Assembly (NCBI RefSeq): GCF_958450345.1
Contig: NC_088784.1
Span: 58,770,247-58,834,246 of the forward strand
Origin: Calliphora vicina
Taxonomy: Eukaryota; Arthropoda; Insecta; Diptera; Calliphoridae
Reading direction: 5' to 3'
Length of the DNA stretch: 64,000 nucleotides
The notes under the pieces were generated by a model. That model worked only from the letters and a program-made list of their open reading frames with translations. It searched no databases and was not told the origin of the DNA. Made by a program: the position numbers and the translations under genes. Shown piece after piece: positions 1 to 10,800 of the stretch (position 1 is the stretch's first letter; each line of letters begins with the position of its first letter).

Positions 1-327
1 TAGATATTTCAAAGACCTTTGCAACGACGTATATAAGACCATAGTAAGTTGTACCTACAATGGGTCAAAATCGGAAAAAATATTTTTTAACCCGATTTTT
101 TTTTTCACCAACAAAAATTATTTTTTTTTTAATTTAAAAAAAAGTTTTTAAAATTTAAAGCAAACATTTTAAAACAAAAATTGGAAAATTTTTTTTTTCA
201 TAAAATTAAAAAAAAAACTGGAAAAAAAATAAATTTTGTTTGCCTAAAATATTTAAAATTGGTTTTTTGAAGTATAATTCAGCGAAGGGTATATAAGATT
301 CGGCACAGCCGAATATAGCTCTCTTAC
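1..327 (+). mobile_element. 3' part of mini-me-like element, family C
   Basis: Matches the end of the copy at 39397-39950 and the inverted copy at 59990-61182: the phrase reading ggtcaaaatcgg, then a block of alternating A-runs and T-runs, then a terminal hairpin (ATTCGGC..GCCGAAT) followed by TCTTACTTGTTTT. The element is cut by the window edge. No coding capacity is seen. Confidence 0.75.
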
Positions 328-554
328 TTGTTTTATTTGGAGTTCATTGATAACCCAAAGTAAGAAATACTGTTTATAAAGCAATTTCCTCGAATCCGCC
401 GACTTCAAATCGATCCCCACGCTAACCCAAAATAGGTACAACCGTTAATATTTACATTCTCAATAATTTAGTATTTATTATAATCTTCAAAATTATTTTC
501 GTTTTTTTGGAAATGTTAAATTTGGGATTTTTTGTTTGAAGATATTGTTACTTT
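328..554. other. AT-rich spacer
   Basis: No gene, RNA or recognisable repeat end is seen in this stretch. Confidence 0.5.
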
Positions 555-1127
555 GCACGATGGGGCCAATGACAGGTTTTGAGGCAAAAAATCCTTTTTT
601 CAAGTCAACCATTTAAAAAAAATAATAACGGAATTTTATATTTAACACTTTGAAACACTCAAATATTAAAAAATTAATGTCAGGTGGCAACTCATGGCGA
701 CATGCCGAGCTGCCAAAGTTGCCAAGTATTGCTTTGCTACATTTTCCGACATTCAATCATAATGAAACAACAAAGGAATTTTAGTCGTCAAACAAAAACT
801 TTTAAGATTATACAAATTTTATAAAATGGAAAACACTTGTAAAGGTGTGTAAATTAAAATGTTATTAAAAATTTCAAAAAAAAGTTAGATGTAGTAAATA
901 ATTTTTTGTGTCAACTTGTGTTGTCTTTTTTGTGAAGTTTTTGCTGTCGTCCATATATTCTTTGGAATAGAACTTTGTTTATCCGAGCGTATCAGTGAAA
1001 AAATATATGTGTGGGGAAAGGTAATAATGTGTACTATAATTTTTTTGAAAAACCATCTGCCGCCATTTGCCGCTGTTTATAAAAAATTATTTCCAGATAG
1101 CGTATAACTTAAAAAATTGGATATTTA

Positions 1128-1605
1128 TACCCTAAACCTCCATAGTGGGGAGGGTATATTGGGTTAGTGCTGATGTTTATAACGAGCAAAAATATTGTTC
1201 CAACACCCACCTTATGGTGTACCAATCTGCTCAGGGTCACTTTCTGAGTCGATAAAGCGATGTCCGTCCGTCCGTCTGTTCTTCATTCAATGTAAACCTT
1301 TTAATCAAACTACAGGTTCCAATTTTAAAGAAAATTCGACAAAATTTGGTACAAGCTTTTCTCTTGTCCCAGGGACAAAGCCTGTTGAATTTGGCCCATT
1401 ATTTCTCCTAGCCCCCGATACGATTGCCCTATCTGAAAATAGTTAAGCTCTCATAAAAATCTTATTTATATAGATATCCAAACCAAATTCAACACAAATA
1501 AGTTTTATATAAGCCGAAATCGCACCACCAAATTTTATGTCGATCGGTCTTTAATTAGAAATAGCTCCCATATAAGGCCCACTTCCGAAAATCACTTTTA
1601 TGTTG
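1128..1605 (+). mobile_element. Mini-me-like element, family A, 3'-truncated
   Basis: Starts with the terminal hairpin ATACCCTAAACC..GGAGGGTAT, then the shared core ending in ctgagtcgataaagcgatg and a short (GTCY)n stretch near 1260. The 3' hairpin and TCTTACTTG end are missing. Better copies are at 20406-20975 and 43411-44132. Confidence 0.65.
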
Positions 1606-1691
1606 TGAACACTCACACAGCAAGTATTTTATTATTTTTTTAAGTAATTTTCTTAAATGAATTAATATGAATTATTTTGTTTATTTAAAGT

Positions 1692-2837
1692 ACACAGAGA
1701 AAACTGATTCGTGTTCACAACCGAATTTGGCGCCAATCGAATTTTGTCAGTTGCAAGTACTATCGACAAATTCGATTGCAATAACTGAATAAATAGGGTA
1801 GACATCACTGTTTTTAAAAATGATTCGGTAAAAATATATATGACTATTGTGAATTATTTTCAAAATTGTTTGACATTTTTTTTTTATTATTTTTATTGAA
1901 AATACAATGAATATTTAACCAAAAAGAAAATCGTAAAACAATAATATAGAAAACAAATACAAACTATTAAAAATACATTCAAAATGTTGAGATTTGTTGC
2001 GCGGCTTCGTCCCCATCTTTATTTATGTACAAAAAGGTAAACAGTTGGCCACATCGATACTCTACGGGTCATTTTTTGGATTACAAGACATACAAAATGG
2101 ATCCACCAGTAATGAAAGAAGACGGGAGAACTTCTACAACGCTTTTGAGGAAAGTCATTATGTAATATTGGTCACAAGATAATATAAATAAATAAGAAAT
2201 ATAATTATGAAATATGATTGTTACATAGTTTTGATTGTTACATATATATGTATGTATATGTAAATATGTACATAAGTACATAAATTGCAATAGAGCATTT
2301 ACTCCATGCAATTTACATACATAGTACAGACTCATTGAGATATTGAACTTACTCTAGCATATCCAACGGCTAATCTTAAGAATTTTAAAAGTTTCCTTTA
2401 ATTGTATTTTTTACATATGTATGCAATTGATTTTATCAAAGACAATTTTTTAATTTATTTTCAAGAATGTCAATTAAACAATTTATCAATTCAATTTTTA
2501 TATCAGTTGGGAACATCGAATTCAAGTTTTTTACATCACAACCGAATTTTTCAATTACAAACACCAATATTTGGAATATGAACCAAATTTAAACTGAATT
2601 AATGTAGGTTGTACCTACCGAATTGACTAAATAAATGTCTACAGACACAAATTGGTAATACCAACTTATGAAACAGTAGTTGGAACCTCAATTCAATTTC
2701 AATAATGTTTAGATAATTCTTATTACTGAAAATCTATTAAGTTCAGAGTTTTTTGATAACCACAATAAAATTTCGTCTAAGATTATTAAATTTTTATAAT
2801 GGGAACCGTTTTCCAACCAATCTATTTTCTGTGTGTA
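1692..2837. mobile_element. Non-autonomous TIR element with ACACAGAGAAAA-type ends
   Basis: Begins tacacagagaaaactgattc and ends with the inverted form near 2837 (..ttttctgtgtgta). The ends resemble those of the foldback at 45644-46132 (CACGCAGAGAAAA). The interior is AT-rich and contains a short ORF at 1984-2182 that does not look like transposase. Confidence 0.5.
1984..2182 (+). other. Short ORF, mitochondrial-presequence-like start, inside a TE
   Basis: ATG at 1984 opens MLRFVARLRPHLYLCTK, an arginine-rich, non-acidic amphipathic stretch typical of mitochondrial targeting peptides. It is followed at once by a possible GTAAAC donor, and a second ATG near 2098 opens MDPPVMKEDGRTSTTLL. It may be a captured 5' end of a host gene carried by the element at 1692-2837. 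I do not recognise the protein, and chance is possible. Confidence 0.2.
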
Positions 2838-3222
2838 AGTTTCTAAATAAATGTATATTGAACAGACTGATGCAATTATCGCTTAATTTCAAGATCCGCC
2901 TATAGCCATGCATATATTTCCTGTCACTAGAGGTGGGTGTGGCAGTAGGCGGATTGACTTGAAATGATTACTAAAGTCTTAGGTGAGCATTTATGTGACC
3001 TATTTGTAACTCAGAAACTTATAATTTCCCGGTGATCATCAACCGCAGTAGTACTTTAATACAACTACTGGAAATGGGCGTGGCACTGCCCGATTGACTT
3101 AATTTTTTTACTGAAGACTTAAAAGCTCATTATTATCATCTGTACGAAATTTGAAAGGTCTAGCTGTTTCCTGTGATTTATTGCCTCAAAAACTGGTCAT
3201 TGGCCCCATCGTGCTTTGATCC

Positions 3223-3856
3223 AAAACTCGAAACTTAAAATATAATGAATAGAATGGAAACTCTCTGAACGATATCCAATTTTACTAAAATTTTCAGCAC
3301 TTGGATTTTAGATAACAGAGAACATGTTTAGACCTTGAGAGTACCGAAAGTCGAATATAAAGGCCTCCCTAATGTCCATCGATCTATTGAATGGGACCTA
3401 GTTCTGTATGTCAACAATATGATGCTATTTATTTGCACGCATTTGTACAATTTCAATATGAATTAAATTTCAAATGAAAATGGCGCTAAAATGAGAAGGG
3501 GTTGTTTTCACATAAATTTGTTGATTTTTTTTAAAGTCGTATTTCAAGATAAAAACGTGCTTATTTTATAAAGGGGAATAAACAATGGTATAGATATTTT
3601 TTTAAAACATACCAATGTACATTATTAGTTAGGGTCGATATTAAAAAAAGTGTAGTTCATTTATTTATTAGCAATTCTTAATATGTTTATTGTAAACCGT
3701 ACAAATATATATTTAAAACTTAAAATTCATTGAATGAAATTATTTATTTGTATAAATAGAAAATTTTAATTCAAATGTTGACACCTATACATACCTACAT
3801 TTATGAACATTAATAAATAAATAAATATCACTGCAAATGCAATAGCAGCGTTATAA
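3223..3856. other. Unassigned AT-rich DNA
   Basis: No coding region or clear repeat boundary is seen. Confidence 0.4.
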
Positions 3857-4334
3857 GTAGAGTGTCCAAAAAAAAAACGGAAAATTATAAAAACCAGTTT
3901 CGGGTTTAACCGAAAAAAATGTTTCGGTTTTTGTCATTATAAACAAAAGAATTACATGTGTAAATACTTGTTTCATAAGAAAAATAAATAGATTTTAACA
4001 TATAATTTATTTTTTCAGAATAATGAAATAAATAATAAACATTTTGCTTTAATTCCAGGTGTTTAAAATTTGTTCCTATCATAAATACCATTAATTTGTT
4101 TTCTAATTTTATATTACCTTTAAATGCAAATGTTAAAATTTTATCGTTATTGTTTTTTCGCCTTAATTCAATACTGTGAACGATAATAATTGTATACTAA
4201 ATTCTTGTAAATTTAAAATTTTTGAATATTTAAAACTTATTTTTATGCAATTATTTTGTATCTTTTACGAAATATTGTCAAATGCAATATGAAAAAACCT
4301 GTTGACCGGTTTTCGGCTTTGAATACTCTAGTTA
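3857..4334. mobile_element. MITE of the AACCGGTT-rich family
   Basis: Opens TAGAGTGTCC next to fragments of (aa)ccggtt(aa)ccg type and closes with the rough inverse (..ccggttttcggc..atactcta). The same motif class occurs at 9003-9115 and, duplicated in tandem, at 23110-23405. Confidence 0.45.
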
Positions 4335-4714
4335 TAACTCAAACACATTAATTTTTTAATTTTGCAAATTTATTTTTTTATTTAATACACCAAAAATGCT
4401 AAATCATCTAATAAATATTTAGCAATTATTAAATATTGTTCTCTCGCTCTCTTTGTACATTTTAACTTGTAGTTTAAATGAGACTCAAATAAAAAAGCTT
4501 TTTTTATTCTGTTAAGATCAGTGTTGCTGCTTGCATATTCTATCAATGTGAACTTACTTTAGATAATTGCAAGAGATTAACTAATTGCAGCTGATCTTTA
4601 GTTTGAATAATCTGTGAAATCCATAAATGTAAGGAAAAATCAGTTGTGGGATGCTTTAAGCTACATTAGTTATTTTCGAATATCTGGCGGTATTGTGCTG
4701 TTATTGTAAATACT
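4335..4714. other. Unassigned AT-rich DNA
   Basis: No gene or repeat boundary is seen. Confidence 0.4.
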
Positions 4715-5020
4715 AGACTTTATTTTATATTTTTCTTAAGTTTCATCAAAATCGGCCCAATAAATATTTCGATATCTTTCCATGAGAAATTCCAAAATTT
4801 GACCTTTGACCTTCACGATTTAAGGGTTAACGTTTTCCGATTTTAGGAAAACTATAATATATATAATATATACTATATTTAAAATTAAATGGACTATACA
4901 GATTTTACTTAAAATTAATAACAGTAAGGAAATTGGGCTCATTCGCCAAAATATGCCCAAAAAATTAGTTTTTCTCGAAAATCCCAAAATTTATATATAT
5001 TGAAATACTTTTTCACATTT
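4715..5020. mobile_element. Fragment of the giant foldback family (one arm)
   Basis: Matches the inner right arm of the copies at 9201-11157 and 46243-48231: tcatcaaaatcggccca, gacctttgaccttcacgatt, agtaaggaaattgggctc. The mini-me-like element at 5021 begins where this fragment stops. Confidence 0.7.
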
Positions 5021-6744
5021 TTTATACCCTCCACCACCATAAGTGGTGAATGAGGGTATATACAAGTTTGTCATTCTGTGTGTAACATTGATAAATATTC
5101 ATCTGAGACCCAACAAAGTATATATATTATTGATCCTTATGAAATTCTATTGAGCCATGTCCGTCTGTCTGTCCGTATGTCCGTCTGTGTAAAACACGCT
5201 CACGTCCAAAATACGCAAACAAACTTAGTAGAGTTGCAAGAAAAATGTTTGTTATTGTCCTAAGCAGTTTGGTATTGAAAATCAGCGAAATCGGTACAGT
5301 GGAACCAAAGTTATGAATTAAAATGTGGGACAACCTCAAACAAAAATTGATAATTTTCACATATTTTTGGACATTTTTTGTAAATATATTGCAGCTAATA
5401 TCATAAGATTTTGCACTCGTTACTTTTATGATAAAAGGCGTAACTGTGGTGAAAATTATCGGTCCAAGATTTCTCCTAGCTCCCATACAAATATCTTCCC
5501 GAAATATGGTTCTATGGTCTATAAATGCCTACAGAATAGGAATATCCATATAAAATTCAGCAAAAATAAGTTTCGTGGTAAAAAAAATTATATTACAAAA
5601 TGTTTCGTGGATCGGCCCACATTTGACCATAGCTCCCATATAAAGTACACTTCCGAAAATCTCTTAAATAAGCATAAATGTCTTATAAATGTCGCTATCA
5701 AGTTCAAATTCTACATAAATAATCCCCATATATACCAAAATCGATGTACCTAATTCTATGAAGATCGGTCAATAATTGGTTATAGCTCCCATATAAGGAC
5801 CACTTCCGAAAAACACAATAACCTACATAAATATCTAAAAAATATCAATATCAAAACAAAATTTTACAAAGATCCGTAATTTATATTTAGAAATCATACT
5901 ACAGGATTTTGTGAATATCGGTCCATATTTGACCATAGCTCCCATATAAGGTCCACTTCCGAAAATCAGTTAAGTACTCATCTCTTATAAATACCCTTAT
6001 CATGATAAAATTCGGCAAAAATAATACTCATATACATAGAAATCACTGTACCAAATTTTACGCAGATTGGCCGATAATTGGTCATAGCTTCTCTATAAGG
6101 CCCATTTCCGAAAAAGATATTAACCTTAATAAATATTTAAAACAAATCAATATCAAAATGAAATTACGCACAGATCAGTAAATTTTATCCAGCAATCATA
6201 TTACTGGATTTTGTGAATATCGGTCTATATTTAACCATAGCCCCCATATAAGGTCCATTCCCGAAAATCACTAAAATCCTCATAAATTTCTTACAAATAT
6301 AGTTATCAGGTTGAAATTCAAAACAAATTTGTTCAATATATACAAAAATCGATATACCAAATTTTACGATGATAGGTCCAATAATTGGTTATAGCTTAAA
6401 TATAAGTACCACAACCCAATATTTTGAAATTTGTCTAAATATATTTGTATACCCTTTTTTATACTCTGTTTCTTCATTTGAGGTTAAAAGGGAAAAATGT
6501 TGATCCAAACTTATTAACTAATTATTAATTAAGTATATAAATTATTAAATTTCATACGTTCTAATAGGAATTTCGGTTATAAATTGCTGAAATAGATACA
6601 AGTTTTTGTACATTTGAAATAAAATATCTTCTGCGTAAACTAGTCTTTCTAACAATTGTTATATTATTTCAGTTTTTATACCATCATATTTAGGTGGAGG
6701 GTATTTAAGATTCGGCACGGCCGAATATAGTACTCTTACTTGTT
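5021..6744 (+). mobile_element. Mini-me-like element, family B, near full length (1.72 kb)
   Basis: Left end is a hairpin (ATACCCTCCACCACC..GGTGAATGAGGGTAT). A (TA)n-like stretch near 5120 and a (GTCY)n stretch at 5158-5190 flank a conserved core, the layout described for dipteran mini-me elements. The interior repeats a roughly 300-bp module with 'agctcccatataag(g)tccacttccgaaaa'. The right end is a hairpin (ATTCGGC ACG GCCGAAT) plus TACTCTTACTTGTT. It has no protein: the open frames at 5078-5753 on both strands are incidental. A partial inverted copy is at 21300-21735 and a right end at 44133-44406. Confidence 0.75.
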
Positions 6745-7113
6745 ATTCACTATGGTTTATGATCATATTTTTGATGGTTTGATAGAAGAAAAAACCGACA
6801 TTCGCAGAAATAGTTATACTATTTTAGACCAGCTATCATACAGTCTCTTTCTAAAATAACTAATCACATAGCTAAAAATGTAACCAGTGGTTACAGGATT
6901 AGCTATCACTAGTTCGGGACAGTCACCCAAAACTAATTGGTTAAGATTTTATACTACAGAGATATTGTTATCATATTATTACTCTATACAAATGATTGTA
7001 GCTGTGGCGTAAAAAACACTAGTATTTTTTTTTAAACAAATCTTTTTAATACAAAACATTAAATAAATTAACAAAACTTTACAAAATAATCACAAGTGAT
7101 ATTTATGAAATCA
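6745..7113. other. 3' flank of Jheh
   Basis: Intergenic. On the minus strand a variant poly(A) signal ATTAAA occupies 7050-7045, about 65 nt past the Jheh stop codon. No canonical AATAAA is seen closer. Confidence 0.45.
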
Positions 7114-7896
7114 TTACAATTCAATTTTAGCAACAAACTCTGCAAAATCAATGTACAACATGACTGGCACTTCCAAAGCGGCAAAATGTCCAGCTTGATT
7201 GAAATATTTGCTGTGAATTAAGTTGGGGTATTTGTCCTTCAATTGCCAATCCATTGCGGCTGGCAAATCAAAACGGAATCGAGCACAGCCCATGGGCACT
7301 GGAGACTGAACACGATCCATTTGATAACTTAAGAATTCCTTAGACATTGACTCCTTGTACAGACGTCCAGCAGTGGTGGCAGAATTAGTCAAATAATAAA
7401 TCATCACATTGTCCAAAAGGGCATCGATGGTGAATACTTTGGTCATGCCATCAAAACGTTGGTTATTGGCAGGTCCAGTAGAGGCTTGGAATTTCTCCAG
7501 TATATAAGCGGCCAGACCAACTGGGTTGGCAATTAAAGCTGTGCCAATGGTGTCGGGTTTGGTAGCCTGAATATGGAAGTAGCCACTTTCCTCCAAACCC
7601 CACAATAACTTATCAGTCAGGGGGAAATGATGCTCGCGGAAGAAACGTGAGGGTAAGTATTTGTCGGGATTAAAGCTGGCTACAACGCCCTTCATTAAAG
7701 ACAGCGGAGTATTAAGAATACACATATTGGAATGATAACCAATAACGTTGTCTGGGAAAATAGTGGCCAAATTGCTGCCAATTATAGAACCCCAATCTCC
7801 TCCTTGTACCAAAAACTTATTATAGCCCAAACGTAACATCAAATTACGCATGACTATGGCCATTTCAGCAGCATTCAGACCGACTTTACTAGCAGG
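7114..7896 (-). CDS. Jheh: Jheh exon 4 (residues 200-459)
   Basis: Acceptor AG at 7898-7897, stop TAA at 7116-7114. Encodes the nucleophile Asp233, lid tyrosines 305 and 379, Asp415 and His436. Confidence 0.95.
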   Translation of the reverse strand, partial: PASKVGLNAAEMAIVMRNLMLRLGYNKFLVQGGDWGSIIGSNLATIFPDNVIGYHSNMCILNTPLSLMKGVVASFNPDKYLPSRFFREHHFPLTDKLLWGLEESGYFHIQATKPDTIGTALIANPVGLAAYILEKFQASTGPANNQRFDGMTKVFTIDALLDNVMIYYLTNSATTAGRLYKESMSKEFLSYQMDRVQSPVPMGCARFRFDLPAAMDWQLKDKYPNLIHSKYFNQAGHFAALEVPVMLYIDFAEFVAKIEL

Positions 7897-10800
7897 CTGA
7901 AATTTAAAAATATTAATAAATAATTTAAAAAAAGCTGATGCTCAATTACCTGTGACCAACCGTAACCGACCAAAGAGGGTGCAACAACCTCATAAACATA
8001 TTCACTCAAATCGGCGGCCTCAGTAAGAATTGGTATAAAATCATAAAATTCACGCACAGAACCTGGCCAGCCATGTAGCAAGAGCAGGGGTAAAACCTTT
8101 TTCGTTTTCACTGCCTCAGCATTGGGCTTGGAGTGGATAAAATGGATGCGTAAACTGTGTAGTTGAAAATATAAAATTAAGTTTAAGTTAGCAATGAATT
8201 TTAGACAATCTATAGTACCCTTGAATTTCGGTGGTAAATTGAGGCAAACTGTTGAGTAATTGTTGACGCTCCGACCATTTGGCTAAATACTTTTCCCGCC
8301 AGTATTCGACAACTTGAGCCATGGCTTCAGTATTGTATCCATATTGGAATTGAACACCCTCCAATGGTTCAGTTAATTTTAAGGTACGATTTAGTTGTTT
8401 TTGCAAATCGGTTATAACCTGTGGGGGAAATATTGTAGATTACATTATTGTTGTATATGTTAGAAATTTATAAATTTATATAATATTGGAACGCTTAACA
8501 AAAATATGGCTAGTTTTCTAGATATTTCCACTGATACGTTTTCACCAAAAAAAAAAACGTTTTTTTCCAGTTTTATCTCAGGAACTCAGTAATTTAATTA
8601 AAATGTTAAAAACTGTTTATGTTTCTAAAATCTACGGAAATTGAGCTCCTATTTGGGTACCATTTTGTAGTTTAATATTTAAGGATGTTTGCAGGATCAT
8701 GCAATTGATTGCAAAATTCAAATTTGTCAGTTAATCAGTAATATAAATTGCAGTAATATAAATGGTCTTCAAATAGGCACTTCCTAACTTGGACAGTTCA
8801 AACTACACCTGTTGAATTGGCTATCATTTCTGTTCGGGCATTTCTGGATGAATAGGTATATCGAAAAATAATATTGTCGAATTTGGGACGGTACCAATCC
8901 ATATGAGATCCAAAAACGTTCAATGCATCCCGAAAATGTCACTGGTGTGGATTTTGGTCTGGCGGCGTCATCTGTCCATATTTATTTGACAACGAATCTA
9001 TATTTTAAAATAAACCGGTTAACCGAAAACCCGGTTTTTTTTCTCAATTTCGGTTTTTTGTGAACGGGTTAATTTAAAATGATTATTTTCGATTAACCAG
9101 TTTTTTGTGTCGTGTGCCAGGGCAGATGAACTGAATAACGAATAATTCGAAAAATTTTATGTAGAATAATCGAATAAAACGAATAAATGCACATATGTAT
9201 ATTAGAGTGTCCCTTAGAATTAAATTTTTGAAATGTTGAAAACGTTCGTAATGACCTAAAATAACACAAAAAAAATTTAGCTTGTTCTAAGAAGGGCAAC
9301 CCGTGCCGACTTTCGATTTAGTTTTGAGGTGCATTTACAAGGGGAAAAATTAATTTTTTTGAGTTTTTTTTTTTAAATTTAGCTATTAAGTAATTACTTT
9401 TGCAATTAAATTTAAAATAATCGAAATGTGTACGTAATTGTCGTTCTAATGAGATATAAAAGACAAAAATTAGTTAAAAAATATTAAAGTTTTAAAAAAA
9501 ATCGCCAGGCCATTAACGCGTCTCAGGCCACTAGAACAAGAAATGTAGGAACAAAATTAACATATTTTGAGAAATATTAAAACAAAAGTTTATTCTTACA
9601 TAAAATATATCCATATTTACTTGTATGTATATGAGTTTTTATCTTCATAGGATACAGTTAACCTATTCGCAGGTATAACCAAAAATATTTTTTTATTTTT
9701 TTTAACGGCTGTTTCAAAACTCCAATTTAAAATTTGTAAAAATTTTGTTAAACAAATTTCAGAATTTTTTGATCATCTCATGGGGATTTTTACAACATAA
9801 TAGGGAATAAAACCGTGAAAAAGCGTGAAATACCTCCTATAGTTTTTCCGTACCTGTGATTTAAATTTTGCGATTAAAACTATTTTTTCGAGAAAAACTA
9901 ATTTTTTGGCCATATTTTGTCGAATGAGCCCAATTTCCTTACTGTTATTAATTTTAAGCAAAATCTGTTCAGAATATTATAGTCCAGAAAATTTTAAATA
10001 TAGGCTGAAAGTTTTCCTAAAATCGGAAAACGTCAACCCTTAAATCGTGAAGGTCAAATGTAAACTTTTTCAATATTTGGAATTCCTAATGGAAAGATAG
10101 CGAAATATTGTATATTTTTGGGCCGATTTTGATGAAACTTAAAGTGAAGTCTAGTGTTTACAATAACAGCACAAAAATGGAAATTAACCCTTAAGAGCAC
10201 TTGAGGCAAAATTACTGTGGTTTTCGTGATTTTAAAAGTTCAGGGTCATTTGGACCCCAAGTGCTATTAAGGGTTAATTTCCATTTTTGTACTGTTATTA
10301 TAAATACTAGACTTCGTGTTATATTTTTCTTAAGTTTCATCTAAATCGGCCCAAAAATATATAACATTTCGCTATCTTTCCATTAGAAATTCCAAATATT
10401 GAAAAAAATTGACCTTTGACCTTCACGATTTAAGGGTTAACGTTTTCGGATTTTAGGAAAACTTTCAGACTATATTTAAAATTACCTCGACTATAATATT
10501 CTGAATAGCTTTTACTTAAAATTAATAATAGTAAGGAAATTGGGCTCATTCGACAAAATATGGCCAAAAAATTAGTTATTCTCGAAAATCGCAAAATTTA
10601 TTTCGCAGGTACGTAAAAACTATAGGAGGTATTGACATACTTTTTTCACATTTTTATTCCCTATTATGTTGTTAATAAATCCCCATGTGATGATCAAAAA
10701 ATTCTGAAATTTGTTTAACAAAATTTTTAAAAATTTGAAATTGGAGTTTTGAAACTGCCGTTAAAAAAAAATATTTTTTTTTGTTATACCTGTGAATAGG

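Larger units (their letters stand above)
555..3222. mobile_element. Possible composite element bounded by inverted copies of a ~35-bp end
   Basis: The motif CACGATGGGGCCAATGACAG followed by a TTTTGAGGCAA-type sequence begins near 558. Its inverted counterpart (GGCCCCATCGTG) ends near 3220. Between them lie at least two other insertions (a mini-me-like fragment at 1128-1600 and a TIR element at 1692-2837). The part at 2880-3220 has the wording of a dispersed repeat containing 'gggcgtggcactgccc'. Whether the two ends belong to one insertion or to two opposed fragments is inference. Confidence 0.4.

Noticed and set aside
5078..5753. 119- and 142-codon frames on both strands
   Set aside because: They lie in a non-coding mini-me-like repeat and recur, broken, at 21297-21740.
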